DNA of 64,000 nucleotides from Pseudomonas sp. 14P_8.1_Bac3 (GCF_025466085.1 NZ_JANLOD010000074.1:1-64000), one strand, 5' to 3'; positions 8,571-17,938 are shown, counted from the first letter of the stretch. Made by a program: numbers and translations. The notes: generated from the letters alone by a model not told the origin.

Positions 8571-9465
8571 TACAACCGCAACACGCTGTGGCTATGTTGC
8601 CATCGTCGGCCGTCCCAACGTGGGCAAGTCCACGCTGCTGAACCACATCCTCGGCCAGAAGCTCGCGATCACTTCGCGCAAGCCGCAGACCACCCGTCAC
8701 AACATGCTGGGCATCAAGACCGAAGGCGCCGTGCAGGCGATCTATGTCGATACCCCGGGCATGCACAAGGGCGGCGAAAAGGCCCTGAACCGCTACATGA
8801 ACAAGACCGCTTCGGCGGCGTTGAAAGACGTCGACGTGGTGATCTTCGTGGTGGATCGCACCAAGTGGACCGACGAAGACCAGATGGTCCTCGAGCGCGT
8901 GCAGTACGTGACTGGCCCGCTGATCGTGGCGCTGAACAAGACCGACCGCATCGAAGACAAATCCGAGCTGATGCCGCACCTGACCTGGTTGCAGGAACAA
9001 CTGCCGAACGCGCAGATCATGCCGATCTCGGCCCAGCACGGGCATAACCTCGACACCCTGGAGCGTGTGATCGCCGAGCATCTGCCGGAAAACGATCACT
9101 TCTTCCCGGAAGACCAGATCACCGACCGCAGCAGCCGTTTCCTCGCCGCCGAACTGGTGCGCGAGAAAATCATGCGCCAGATGGGCGCCGAGCTGCCGTA
9201 CCAGATCACCGTGGAAATCGAAGAGTTCAAGCAGCAGGGGAAAACCCTGCACATCCATGCCTTGATCCTCGTCGAGCGTGACGGTCAGAAGAAAATCATC
9301 ATTGGCGACAAGGGCGAGCGCATCAAGCGCATCGGCACTGAGGCGCGCAAGGACATGGAGTTGCTGTTCGACTCCAAGATCATGCTCAACCTGTGGGTCA
9401 AGGTTAAGGGCGGCTGGTCCGATGACGAGCGCGCGTTGCGTTCGCTGGGCTACGGCGACCTGTAA
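8563..9465 (+). CDS. era: GTPase Era
   Basis: Essential GTPase (300 residues) that binds the 3' end of 16S rRNA and assists 30S maturation. G1 is GRPNVGKST, the DTPG box is in IYVDTPGMHK, NKTD is the G4 motif, and a C-terminal KH RNA-binding domain includes IIGDKGERIKRIG. The ATG at 8563 is chosen because GGAG sits 7 bases upstream and the product begins MTDTTATRCGYVAIVG as in relatives; an ATG two codons earlier (8557) is the alternative. Translation is coupled to rnc. Confidence 0.95.
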   Translation: MTDTTATRCGYVAIVGRPNVGKSTLLNHILGQKLAITSRKPQTTRHNMLGIKTEGAVQAIYVDTPGMHKGGEKALNRYMNKTASAALKDVDVVIFVVDRTKWTDEDQMVLERVQYVTGPLIVALNKTDRIEDKSELMPHLTWLQEQLPNAQIMPISAQHGHNLDTLERVIAEHLPENDHFFPEDQITDRSSRFLAAELVREKIMRQMGAELPYQITVEIEEFKQQGKTLHIHALILVERDGQKKIIIGDKGERIKRIGTEARKDMELLFDSKIMLNLWVKVKGGWSDDERALRSLGYGDL

Positions 9466-9480
9466 AGCAACATCGATCAC

Positions 9481-9570
9481 TGTGGGAGCGGGCTTGCTCG
9501 CGAAGACGATGTAACATTCAGCAGTGATGTTGACGGTTACACCGCTTTCGCGAGCAAGCCCGCTCTCACA
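9481..9570. repeat. REPIN (tgtgggagcg type)
   Basis: Two inverted REP sequences, 9481-9504 and 9546-9570, face each other around a 41-base spacer, between era and recO. The arms share the core gagcgggcttgctcgcga. Confidence 0.85.
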
Positions 9571-9617
9571 TTGGTTTCGGGTGGTGTGAAAAGCCGTATC
9601 CTTTCATTGAGAGTTCC

Positions 9618-10301
9618 ATGTCCCAGCCCATCGGCCAGCCCGCCTACGTGCTCCACTCCCGCGCCTACCGCGAAAGCAGTGCGCTGGTGGATTTCCTCAC
9701 GCCGCAAGGTCGGCTGCGGGCAGTGCTGCGCAGTGCGCGGGGCAAGGCGGGGACGCTGGCCCGGCCGTTCGTGCCGCTGGAAGTCGAGTTCCGTGGGCGG
9801 GGCGAGCTGAAAAATGTCGGGCGCATGGAAAGCGCCGGCGTCTCGACCTGGCTCAACGGTGAAGCGCTGTTCAGCGGTCTTTACCTCAATGAACTGCTGA
9901 TTCGCCTGTTGCCGTCGGAAGATCCTCATCCCGGCGTCTTCGATCACTACGCCGCAACGCTGCTCGCCCTGGCCGAAGGTCGTCCGCTGGAGCCGTTGCT
10001 GCGCTCTTTCGAATGGCGTCTGCTCGACGATCTTGGCTACGGTTTTGCGCTGTCCACCGACATCCACGGCGAGCCCATCGCGCCGAACGGTCTGTACCGC
10101 CTACAGGTGGATGCGGGCCTGGAGCAGGTCTACCTGCTGCAACCCGGCCTGTTCAACGGCACCGAGTTGCTGGCCATGGCCGAGGCCGACTGGTCCGCCC
10201 CGGGGGCGTTGTCCGCGGCCAAGCGCTTGATGCGTCAGGCGCTGGCCGTTCATCTGGGCGGTCGTCCTTTAGTCAGTCGCGAGTTGTTTCGAAAGCCGTA
10301 G
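9618..10301 (+). CDS. recO: DNA repair protein RecO
   Basis: RecO (227 residues) anneals single strands and, with RecF/RecR, loads RecA at gaps. The N-terminal OB-fold begins QPAYVLHSRAYRESSALVDFLT, a typical RecO start, and continues through RGKAGTLARPFVPLEVEFRG. The helical C-terminal part includes the FEWRLLDDLGYG segment. The zinc-binding Cys residues found in some RecO proteins are absent, as in other Pseudomonas members. pdxJ follows after 47 bases. Confidence 0.94.
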   Translation: MSQPIGQPAYVLHSRAYRESSALVDFLTPQGRLRAVLRSARGKAGTLARPFVPLEVEFRGRGELKNVGRMESAGVSTWLNGEALFSGLYLNELLIRLLPSEDPHPGVFDHYAATLLALAEGRPLEPLLRSFEWRLLDDLGYGFALSTDIHGEPIAPNGLYRLQVDAGLEQVYLLQPGLFNGTELLAMAEADWSAPGALSAAKRLMRQALAVHLGGRPLVSRELFRKP

Positions 10302-10348
10302 TCTCCCCGTATGCTGTGCGCCGAATCTTTCAATTCAGGAGCGCTTCC

Positions 10349-11092
10349 GTGACCACCAGCAATCGCATTCTTCTCGGCGTGAACATCGACCACGTTGCCA
10401 CCCTGCGTCAGGCCCGGGGCACTCGCTACCCGGATCCGGTCAAGGCCGCACTGGACGCGGAAGAGGCGGGCGCTGACGGCATCACCGTGCACCTGCGCGA
10501 AGACCGTCGGCACATTCAGGAGCGCGACGTGCTGCTGCTCAAGGACGTGCTGCAAACCCGCATGAATTTCGAAATGGGCGTGACCGAAGAAATGATGGCG
10601 TTCGCCGAGCGCATTCGTCCGGCGCACATTTGCCTGGTCCCGGAAACCCGTCAGGAGCTGACCACAGAAGGCGGACTGGACGTGGCGGGGCAGGAGGCGC
10701 GGATCAAGGCGGCGGTGGATCGCCTGGCGAAGATCGGTTGCGAAGTGTCGCTGTTCATCGATGCGGACGAGCGGCAGATCGAAGCCTCGCGCCGCGTCGG
10801 TGCGCCGGCCGTCGAGTTGCACACCGGTCGCTACGCGGATGCCGAAACCCCGACGGACGTGGCGGAAGAACTCAAGCGTGTGGCCGATGGCGTGGCGTTT
10901 GGCCTGGCCCAGGGCCTGATCGTCAATGCCGGTCACGGCTTGCACTATCACAACGTTGAAGCGGTTGCGGCGATCAAGGGCATCAATGAACTGAACATTG
11001 GCCATGCGCTGGTGGCGCATGCGTTGTTTGTCGGGTTCAAGTCGGCGGTGTCGGAGATGAAAGCGTTGATCCTGGCCGCCGCAAAAGCCTGA
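10349..11092 (+). CDS. pdxJ: Pyridoxine 5'-phosphate synthase
   Basis: TIM-barrel enzyme (247 residues) that condenses 1-deoxyxylulose 5-phosphate with 3-amino-2-oxopropyl phosphate to pyridoxine 5'-phosphate, the last ring-forming step of the DXP-dependent vitamin B6 pathway. Recognisable blocks are GVNIDHVATLRQARGTRYPDP near the N-terminus, HLREDRRHIQERD, ICLVPETRQELTTEGGLDV and a C-terminal NIGHALVAHALFVG. The GTG at 10349 has AGGAG at 10337-10341; the open frame runs further upstream over the end of recO, but that part is not homologous. recO-pdxJ is a conserved pair. Confidence 0.96.
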   Translation: MTTSNRILLGVNIDHVATLRQARGTRYPDPVKAALDAEEAGADGITVHLREDRRHIQERDVLLLKDVLQTRMNFEMGVTEEMMAFAERIRPAHICLVPETRQELTTEGGLDVAGQEARIKAAVDRLAKIGCEVSLFIDADERQIEASRRVGAPAVELHTGRYADAETPTDVAEELKRVADGVAFGLAQGLIVNAGHGLHYHNVEAVAAIKGINELNIGHALVAHALFVGFKSAVSEMKALILAAAKA

Positions 11093-11103
11093 GCCAAAAC
11101 CAG

Positions 11104-11196
11104 AATGTGGGAGCGGGCTTGCTCGCGAAAGCGGTGTATCAGTCAAGGGTGATGTGGCTGATACACCGCTATCGCGAGCAAGCCCGCTCCCACATT
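11104..11196. repeat. REPIN between pdxJ and mltF
   Basis: A long near-perfect palindrome: each arm carries the aatgtgggagcgggcttgct core plus about 15 more matching bases. The two flanking genes converge here, so it may act as a two-way transcription stop. Confidence 0.88.
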
Positions 11197-11212
11197 TGAC
11201 CGAGGGCGGGGT

Positions 11213-12673
11213 TTAGAGCGGCGGGGTTTCCTGATTCGGCTTGGTCTTGTCGACCCCCGGCACATGCAGATTGCCTTCGGCGACCTGATTGCCTTCCAGC
11301 TGCGGTTGCGTCACCCAGGTCAGGATGTCGTAGTAGCGCCGGATGTTCGCCACGAAATGCACCGGTTCTCCGCCGCGGGCGTAGCCGTAGCGGGTCTTGC
11401 TGTACCACTGCTTCTGCGACAGGCGTGGCAGGATTTTCTTCACGTCCAGCCACTTGTCCGGGTTCAACCCTTCCTTCGCCGCCAGCTTGCGCGCGTCATC
11501 CAGGTGACCGCTGCCAACGTTGTAGGCGGCCAGGGCAAACCAGGTGCGATCCGGCTCCTGGATCGATTCGTCCAGTTGGTCCTTCATGTAGGCGAGGTAC
11601 TTGGCGCCGCCCATGATGCTTTGCTTGGGGTCCAGGCGATTGGACACGCCCATCGCCTGCGCGGTGTTCTGGGTCAGCATCATCAGGCCGCGCACGCCGG
11701 TCTTCGAGGTGACGGCCGCCTGCCACAGGGACTCCTGATAGCCGATCGCCGCCAGCAGGCGCCAATCGACTTTTTCTTTCTTGGCGTACGCCTTGAAGTG
11801 CTGCTCGTACTTGGGCAGCCGTTGCTGCAGGTGCTGGGCAAACGTCGTGGCGCCCATGTAGCCCAGTACATCGACATGCCCGTAATAACGGTCTTTCAAG
11901 CGTTGCAGGGTGCCGTTCTTCTTCACCTTGTCGAGGTAGGCGTTGATCTCGTTGAGCAGGCTGTTGTCTTCGCCAGCTGCCACGGCCCAGCTTTGGTTGC
12001 TGGCGTCGCCGAGGTCGAAGGCCACCCGGATGTTGGTGAAGTACACCTGGTTCATCGCGACTTCGTTGGAGTCGACCAGCGTCAGGTCGATCTGGCCTTC
12101 ATCCACCATGCGCAGCAGGTCGACGACTTCGACCGCGTCGGACTCTTCGTATTCGATACCGGGAACGGTGCGTTTCAGCTCCGCCATTTGCTCGGCGTGG
12201 GTACTGCCCTTGAGCACCATGATCTTCTTGCCGACCAGGTCCTTCGCATCGGTCGGCCGCGACTGGCCGTTACGGTAGATGACCTGCGGAGTGACTTCGA
12301 GGTAGGAGTGGGAGAACCGCACCTGTTTCTTGCGCTGTTCGCTGCTGACCAGGCCGGCCGCGGCGATCACCGGTCCGTTGGGCTTGCCGACCTGATTGAA
12401 CAGGTCGTCGAGGTTGTCGGCGGTCTCGATCTTCAGTTCGACCCCCAGATCGTCGGCGAAGCGCTTCACCAGCTCGTATTCGAAGCCGGTTTCACCGTTG
12501 CGATCCTGAAAGTAGGTGGCGGGGCTGTTTCGGGTAACCACCCGCAGCACGCCATCCTCCTTTACGCGCTCCAGCGTGTTGGGTTTATCAACACAGCCAC
12601 TGAGCATCAGGAAGAGTCCGGTTGCGATCAGCCATTTGGCGTATCGCGGACGCAAAGCCGTTGGGGAAAACAT
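11213..12673 (-). CDS. mltF: Membrane-bound lytic murein transglycosylase F
   Basis: Outer-membrane lipoprotein (486 residues) that cleaves peptidoglycan glycan strands to 1,6-anhydro products. The N-terminus has a lipobox (LMLSGC), then a solute-binding-like (SBP_bac_3) domain at about residues 35-260 that regulates activity in characterised MltF, then a SLT catalytic domain at about 270-440. The catalytic Glu lies in AAIGYQESLWQ, with GVRGLMMLTQNTA and AAYNVGSGHL as further SLT motifs. The start at 12673 is chosen so the lipoprotein signal is N-terminal. It is divergent from purL, as in other pseudomonads. Confidence 0.94.
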   Translation of the reverse strand: MFSPTALRPRYAKWLIATGLFLMLSGCVDKPNTLERVKEDGVLRVVTRNSPATYFQDRNGETGFEYELVKRFADDLGVELKIETADNLDDLFNQVGKPNGPVIAAAGLVSSEQRKKQVRFSHSYLEVTPQVIYRNGQSRPTDAKDLVGKKIMVLKGSTHAEQMAELKRTVPGIEYEESDAVEVVDLLRMVDEGQIDLTLVDSNEVAMNQVYFTNIRVAFDLGDASNQSWAVAAGEDNSLLNEINAYLDKVKKNGTLQRLKDRYYGHVDVLGYMGATTFAQHLQQRLPKYEQHFKAYAKKEKVDWRLLAAIGYQESLWQAAVTSKTGVRGLMMLTQNTAQAMGVSNRLDPKQSIMGGAKYLAYMKDQLDESIQEPDRTWFALAAYNVGSGHLDDARKLAAKEGLNPDKWLDVKKILPRLSQKQWYSKTRYGYARGGEPVHFVANIRRYYDILTWVTQPQLEGNQVAEGNLHVPGVDKTKPNQETPPL

Positions 12674-12840
12674 CTGCGCAGTATACGCAAAGGACCACGA
12701 GCGCCATATCTCGACAGCGACGGCCTTGTCTGCTAGAGGCTGAAAAACCGCTCTGGAGCCCGCAGGAATGGGCCCGGACCACAATATGTGACAGTAAAAA
12801 TAACCCTCGGCAGACCGCCGTTTCCGGTGCAAATACCCGG

Positions 12841-12905
12841 CCCGACGTTCGGGTACGGTCGTGCGTACCGTTTCGGGTGATGTGGCGGGCTGTTTAGGCT
12901 AGAAT
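12841..12905 (+). promoter_or_regulatory. Possible purL promoter region with inverted repeats
   Basis: A TAGAAT box at 12900-12905 lies 42 bases before the purL start, but no good -35 is paired with it. Two small inverted repeats (12841-12853, cccga/tcggg; 12852-12869, ggtacg/cgtacc) lie just upstream and could be regulator sites. The gap between mltF and purL otherwise shows no gene. Confidence 0.3.
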
Positions 12906-12947
12906 GCACGGCCTCAAAGCACACCCCTTCCCGAGGCTGTCCCGAAG

Positions 12948-15900
12948 ATGTTGATCCTGCGCGGCGCTCCTGCCCTTTCTGCCTTTCGCCACAGCAAACT
13001 CCTTGAGCAACTGAGCCAGAAGGTTCCGGCTGTCAGTGGCCTGTATGCTGAATTCGCTCACTTCGCCGAAGTTACCGGCGTCCTGACCGGCGACGAACAG
13101 CAGGTGCTCGCGCGCCTTCTGAAGTACGGTCCAAGCGTTCCGGTACAGGAGCCGACCGGTCGCCTGTTCCTGGTGTTGCCGCGTTTCGGCACCATCTCGC
13201 CGTGGTCCAGCAAGGCCAGCGACATCGCTCGCAACTGCGGCCTGAGCAAGATCCAGCGCCTGGAGCGCGGCATCGCGTTCTATGTGGCCGGCCAGTTCAG
13301 CGACGCCGACGCGCAGCTGATCGCCGATGCCTTGCACGACCGCATGACCCAGATCGTCCTCGGCAACCTTGAGCAAGCCGCCGGCCTGTTCAGCCACGCC
13401 GAACCCAAGCCGCTGACCGCGATCGACGTGCTCGGTGGCGGCCGCGCCGCGCTGGAAAAAGCCAACACCGAGCTGGGCCTGGCCCTGGCCGAAGACGAGA
13501 TCGACTACCTGGTCAACGCCTTCATCGGCCTGAAACGCAACCCGCACGACATCGAGCTGATGATGTTCGCCCAGGCGAACTCCGAGCACTGCCGTCACAA
13601 GATCTTCAACGCCAGTTGGGACATCGACGGCCAGAGCCAGGAAAAAAGCCTGTTCGGCATGATCAAGAACACTTACCAGATGCACAGCGAAGGCGTCCTG
13701 TCCGCTTATAAGGACAACGCTTCGGTGATCGTCGGTAACGTGGCCGGCCGTTTCTTCCCGGACCCTGAAACCCGCCAGTACGGCGCGGTGCAGGAGCCGG
13801 TGCACATCCTGATGAAAGTCGAGACCCACAACCACCCGACCGCGATTGCCCCGTTTCCGGGCGCATCCACCGGCAGTGGCGGCGAGATTCGTGACGAAGG
13901 TGCCACCGGTCGCGGCGCCAAGCCAAAGGCCGGCCTGACCGGTTTCACCGTTTCCAACCTGCAGATCCCGGGCTTCGAACAACCGTGGGAAGTGCCGTAC
14001 GGCAAGCCCGAGCGCATCGTCACTGCGCTGGACATCATGATCGAAGGCCCGTTGGGTGGCGCTGCGTTCAACAACGAATTCGGTCGTCCGGCCCTGACCG
14101 GCTATTTCCGTACCTTCGAACAGTCGATCACCACCCCCCGTGGCGACGAAGTTCGCGGTTACCACAAGCCGATCATGCTGGCTGGCGGCATGGGTAACAT
14201 TCGTGCCGAACACGTGCAGAAAGGCGAGATCACCGTCGGTTCCAAGCTGATCGTGCTCGGCGGCCCGGCGATGTTGATCGGCCTGGGCGGCGGTGCGGCG
14301 TCCTCCATGGCCACCGGCACCAGCTCGGCGGACCTGGATTTCGCTTCGGTACAGCGCGAAAACCCGGAAATGGAGCGTCGCTGCCAGGAAGTCATCGACC
14401 GTTGCTGGCAATTGGGTGACAAGAACCCGATCAGCTTCATCCACGACGTCGGCGCGGGCGGCCTGTCCAATGCCTTCCCGGAACTGGTCAACGACGGCAA
14501 CCGTGGCGGTCGCTTCGAACTGCGCAACATTCCAAACGACGAGCCGGGCATGGCCCCGCACGAAATCTGGAGTAACGAATCCCAGGAACGTTATGTTCTG
14601 GCCGTCGGCCCGGCCGACTTCGAACGCTTCCAGGCCATCTGCGAACGCGAGCGCTGCCCGTTCGCCGTGGTCGGCGAAGCCACTGCCGAGCCGCAACTGA
14701 CGGTCACCGACAGTCACTTCGGCAACAGCCCGGTCGACATGCCGCTGGAAGTACTGCTGGGCAAGGCCCCGCGCATGCACCGTTCAGCCTTGCGGGAAAA
14801 CGAGCTGGGCGACGATTTCGATCCGTCGACCCTGACGATTGCCGACTGCGTCGAGCGCGTTCTGCATCACCCGGCCGTGGCCAGCAAAAGCTTCCTGATC
14901 ACCATCGGCGACCGCACCATCACCGGCCTCGTGGCCCGTGACCAGATGGTCGGCCCTTGGCAGGTCCCGGTGGCCGACGTTGCCGTCACCGCCACCAGCT
15001 TCGACGTCTACACCGGTGAAGCGATGGCCATGGGCGAGCGCACTCCGCTGGCCCTGCTGGACGCTCCTGCGTCGGGCCGCATGGCCATCGGCGAAACCCT
15101 GACCAACATCGCCGCCTCGCGCATCAACAAGATCTCCGACATCAAGCTGTCGGCGAACTGGATGTCGGCGGCCGGTCACCCCGGCGAAGACGCGCGCCTG
15201 TACGACACCGTGAAAGCGGTCGGCATGGAACTGTGCCCGGAGTTGGGCATTACCATTCCGGTGGGCAAGGACTCCATGTCCATGGCCACACGCTGGAACG
15301 ACGAAGGCGTCGACAAGACCGTTACTTCTCCAATGTCCCTGATCGTGACCGGTTTCGCGCCCGTGGCTGACATCCGTCAGACCCTGACGCCGGAACTGCG
15401 CATGGACAAGGGCACCACTGACCTGATCCTGATCGACCTGGGCCGTGGCCAGAACCGCATGGGCGCCTCGATCCTCGCCCAGGTGCACGGCAAGCTCGGC
15501 TCGCAAGCGCCGGACGTCGATGATGCCGAAGACCTGAAGGCGTTCTTCGCGGTGATCCAGGGCCTGAATGCCGACGGTCACCTGCTGGCGTACCACGACC
15601 GTTCCGACGGTGGCCTGCTGACCAGCGCCGTGGAAATGGCCTTCGCCGGCCACTGCGGGCTGAGCCTGAACCTCGACGGTCTGGCGGAAACCTCCGCCGA
15701 CATCGCCGCGATCCTGTTCAACGAAGAGCTGGGTGCGGTGATCCAGGTTCGTCAGGACGCCACCCCGGACATCCTCGCGCAATTCAGCGCGGCGGGTCTC
15801 GGTGAGTGCGTGTCGGTGATCGGTCAGCCAATCAACAATGGCCAGATCAACATCGCCTTCAACGGCGAAACCGTGTTCGAAGGCCAGCGGCGTCTGCTGC

Positions 15901-16844
15901 AACGCCAGTGGGCCGAGACCAGCTTCCAGATCCAGCGCCTGCGTGACAACGCCGATTGCGCCGAGCAAGAATTCGACGTGCTGCTGGAAGAAGACAATCC
16001 GGGCCTGAGCGTCAAGCTGAGCTACGACGTCAACCAGGACGTCGCTGCGCCTTACATCAAGAAAGGCATCCGCCCACAGGTGGCCGTGCTGCGTGAGCAG
16101 GGCGTCAACGGTCAGGTGGAAATGGCGGCGGCGTTCGACCGCGCCGGTTTCAACGCGATCGACGTACACATGAGCGACATTCTGGCCGGCCGTGTCGACC
16201 TGAACGAGTTCAAGGGCCTGGTGGCGTGCGGTGGTTTCTCCTACGGCGACGTGCTGGGTGCCGGCGAAGGCTGGGCCAAGTCGGCCTTGTTCAACAGCCG
16301 CGCCCGCGATGCGTTCCAGGGTTTCTTCGAGCGTAACGACAGCTTCACCCTCGGCGTGTGCAACGGTTGCCAGATGATGTCCAACCTGCACGAGCTGATC
16401 CCGGGCAGCGAGTTCTGGCCGCACTTCGTGCGTAACCGTTCCGAGCAGTTCGAAGCCCGCGTGGCGATGGTCCAGGTTCAGGAGTCCAACTCGATCTTCC
16501 TGCAAGGCATGGCCGGTTCGCGCATGCCGATCGCCATTGCTCACGGCGAAGGTCATGCCGAGTTCGAAAGCGAAGAAGCATTGCTGGAAGCCGATCTGTC
16601 GGGTTGTGTGGCCCTGCGTTTCGTCGACAACCACGGCAAGGTCACCGAAAACTACCCGGCCAACCCGAACGGTTCGCCGCGCGGGATTACTGGTTTGACC
16701 AGCCGCGACGGTCGCGTGACGATCATGATGCCGCACCCGGAGCGGGTGTTCCGCGCCGTGCAGAACTCGTGGCGTTCGGAAGACTGGAACGAAGACGCGC
16801 CATGGATGCGCATGTTCCGCAACGCTCGCGTTTGGGTGAACTGA
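12948..16844 (+). CDS. purL: Phosphoribosylformylglycinamidine synthase
   Basis: Large-type FGAM synthase (1298 residues) that converts FGAR, glutamine and ATP to FGAM in purine synthesis. It contains the N-terminal PurS-like part, two AIR-synthase-type ATP-binding halves (NSEHCRHKIFNA and KVETHNHPTAIAPFPGASTG are clear blocks) and a C-terminal class I glutaminase domain with the nucleophile Cys in GVCNGCQMM and the His/Glu pair in MPHPERVFRA. Full length matches the gamma-proteobacterial single-chain enzyme. A small NIF3-like gene starts 4 bases after the stop. Confidence 0.97.
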   Translation: MLILRGAPALSAFRHSKLLEQLSQKVPAVSGLYAEFAHFAEVTGVLTGDEQQVLARLLKYGPSVPVQEPTGRLFLVLPRFGTISPWSSKASDIARNCGLSKIQRLERGIAFYVAGQFSDADAQLIADALHDRMTQIVLGNLEQAAGLFSHAEPKPLTAIDVLGGGRAALEKANTELGLALAEDEIDYLVNAFIGLKRNPHDIELMMFAQANSEHCRHKIFNASWDIDGQSQEKSLFGMIKNTYQMHSEGVLSAYKDNASVIVGNVAGRFFPDPETRQYGAVQEPVHILMKVETHNHPTAIAPFPGASTGSGGEIRDEGATGRGAKPKAGLTGFTVSNLQIPGFEQPWEVPYGKPERIVTALDIMIEGPLGGAAFNNEFGRPALTGYFRTFEQSITTPRGDEVRGYHKPIMLAGGMGNIRAEHVQKGEITVGSKLIVLGGPAMLIGLGGGAASSMATGTSSADLDFASVQRENPEMERRCQEVIDRCWQLGDKNPISFIHDVGAGGLSNAFPELVNDGNRGGRFELRNIPNDEPGMAPHEIWSNESQERYVLAVGPADFERFQAICERERCPFAVVGEATAEPQLTVTDSHFGNSPVDMPLEVLLGKAPRMHRSALRENELGDDFDPSTLTIADCVERVLHHPAVASKSFLITIGDRTITGLVARDQMVGPWQVPVADVAVTATSFDVYTGEAMAMGERTPLALLDAPASGRMAIGETLTNIAASRINKISDIKLSANWMSAAGHPGEDARLYDTVKAVGMELCPELGITIPVGKDSMSMATRWNDEGVDKTVTSPMSLIVTGFAPVADIRQTLTPELRMDKGTTDLILIDLGRGQNRMGASILAQVHGKLGSQAPDVDDAEDLKAFFAVIQGLNADGHLLAYHDRSDGGLLTSAVEMAFAGHCGLSLNLDGLAETSADIAAILFNEELGAVIQVRQDATPDILAQFSAAGLGECVSVIGQPINNGQINIAFNGETVFEGQRRLLQRQWAETSFQIQRLRDNADCAEQEFDVLLEEDNPGLSVKLSYDVNQDVAAPYIKKGIRPQVAVLREQGVNGQVEMAAAFDRAGFNAIDVHMSDILAGRVDLNEFKGLVACGGFSYGDVLGAGEGWAKSALFNSRARDAFQGFFERNDSFTLGVCNGCQMMSNLHELIPGSEFWPHFVRNRSEQFEARVAMVQVQESNSIFLQGMAGSRMPIAIAHGEGHAEFESEEALLEADLSGCVALRFVDNHGKVTENYPANPNGSPRGITGLTSRDGRVTIMMPHPERVFRAVQNSWRSEDWNEDAPWMRMFRNARVWVN

Positions 16845-16848
16845 GGCG

Positions 16849-17160
16849 GTGTACAAGCTCAGCTTCTTTGTGCCCGACAGCCACGTCGAGACGGTGAAAA
16901 CCGCCGTCTTCGAAGCGGGTGGCGGGCGTATCGGCGACTACGACCACTGTGCCTGGCAAGTGCTGGGCCAGGGCCAGTTCCGCGCGCTGGATGGCAGCCA
17001 GCCGTTTATCGGTCAGGTGGGGCAGGTGGAAGTGGTTGAAGAATGGAAGGTTGAGCTGGTGGTGGCGGAGGAATTGATCGTGGCCGTGGTGGCCGCGTTG
17101 AAACTCAGCCATCCCTATGAGACACCGGCCTATGAGGTGTGGCGGTTGGAGGATTTCTGA
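16849..17160 (+). CDS. Small stand-alone NIF3/YqfO-like domain protein
   Basis: A 103-residue protein beginning YKLSFFVPDSHVETVKTAVFEAGGGRIGDYDHC and ending in a SHPYETPAYEV motif. It resembles the PII/CutA-like insert domain of YqfO/NIF3 proteins, here without the metal-binding NIF3 halves. The start is GTG at 16849, only 4 bases after purL, and a strong terminator follows, so it is the last gene of a purL operon. In other pseudomonads a similar small gene follows purL (from memory). The molecular role is unknown; a trimeric ligand- or metal-binding function is an inference from the fold family. Confidence 0.85.
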   Translation: MYKLSFFVPDSHVETVKTAVFEAGGGRIGDYDHCAWQVLGQGQFRALDGSQPFIGQVGQVEVVEEWKVELVVAEELIVAVVAALKLSHPYETPAYEVWRLEDF

Positions 17161-17177
17161 TCCCTGCTGCAGATATG

Positions 17178-17214
17178 AAAAACCCGCTGAAAGCGATTTC
17201 AGCGGGTTTTTTTT
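17178..17214 (+). terminator. Intrinsic terminator after purL operon
   Basis: Stem aaaacccgctgaaa pairs with tttcagcgggtttt around a gcga tetraloop, with a run of T. One of the strongest terminators in the window. Confidence 0.9.
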
Positions 17215-17238
17215 GTCCGGGATTTGTGAGGTCGATGA

Positions 17239-17322
17239 GGCCTCTTCGCGAGCAGGCTCACTTCCACAATGGTTCGCTGTACAGAAATCTACTGTGGGAG
17301 CGAGCCTGCTCGCGAAGAGGCC
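17239..17322. repeat. Inverted pair of REP sequences (outward facing)
   Basis: Arms 17239-17268 and 17293-17322 share ggcctcttcgcgagcaggct in inverted orientation; the tgtggg ends point towards each other, opposite to the usual REPIN arrangement. It lies between the purL unit and the convergent L,D-transpeptidase gene. Confidence 0.8.
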
Positions 17323-17341
17323 CTGGCGAACGCCATCCGGA

Positions 17342-17848
17342 CTAAGGTCGAATCTCGATCATCGTGCCGTCCGGCACCAGATTCCACACTTCGCGCATGT
17401 CGGCATTGCGCAGGGCAATGCAGCCGTCGGTCCAGTCCAGGGTGTGGAACAGGTCTTCGGGAGTCTCCTCGGAGTCCGGTGTGCCGTGGATCATGATCAT
17501 GCCACCGGGTTCCACGCCTTCACGGCGGGCGCGCGCGGAGTCGCTGATGTTCGGGTAGGAGATGTGCATCGCCAGGTTGAATTTGTCGCTGGTCTTGCGC
17601 CAATCCAGCCAATAGAAGCCTTCCGGGGTGCGTTTGTCGCCTTCTATCAGCTTCGGGCCCTTTTTCGCCCCTTTGCCCAGGGAGATGCGATAGGTCTTGA
17701 GCGGCTTGCCGTCATTGATCAGTTGCAATTGGTGGGCGGATTTGAGAACCAGGATTTTTTCGATGACTTTGCCGTCATAGGTGCCCAAGGCGGAAGCCTG
17801 GGAGACAGCGACGAACGTCAAGCAGAACAGGGCAAGCAACCAGCGCAT
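17342..17848 (-). CDS. Periplasmic L,D-transpeptidase (YkuD) family protein
   Basis: A 168-residue secreted protein with signal peptide MRWLLALFCLTFVAVSQASA. The rest is a single YkuD/ErfK domain: LVLKSAHQLQLINDGKPLKTYRISLG opens it, and the active-site region reads MIHGTPDSEE...TDGCIALRN, with the Cys nucleophile in DGC. Such enzymes form 3-3 cross-links in peptidoglycan or anchor Braun-type lipoprotein; this short form lacks a LysM or other wall-binding module, so the exact substrate is not readable. Confidence 0.88.
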   Translation of the reverse strand: MRWLLALFCLTFVAVSQASALGTYDGKVIEKILVLKSAHQLQLINDGKPLKTYRISLGKGAKKGPKLIEGDKRTPEGFYWLDWRKTSDKFNLAMHISYPNISDSARARREGVEPGGMIMIHGTPDSEETPEDLFHTLDWTDGCIALRNADMREVWNLVPDGTMIEIRP

Positions 17849-17880
17849 TGAAACGATATCCCTAGAGGTGTCGCATGTTT

Positions 17881-17911
17881 TGTAGGCGCTGCTGCAGGCT
17901 GCGATCTTTTT
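17881..17911. repeat. Single REP-like element of a third type
   Basis: tgtaggcgctgctgcaggct followed by gcgatctttt resembles the 'gtaggagctgccgcaggctgcgat' repeat common in P. fluorescens-group genomes (from memory). It is one arm only, upstream of the L,D-transpeptidase gene. Confidence 0.5.
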
Positions 17912-17938
17912 GCGGCTTGCGCAGCTTACGAATTCAAA

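Noticed and set aside
9481..11196. Repeated palindromes as a CRISPR array
   Set aside because: Copies are kilobases apart, inverted in pairs and match REP elements; there are no regular spacers and no cas genes.
12894..16856. Two long minus-strand open frames opposite purL
   Set aside because: They are mirror frames of a highly GC-rich gene, with low-complexity His/Gln/Val-rich translations and no family similarity; purL is intact on the other strand.
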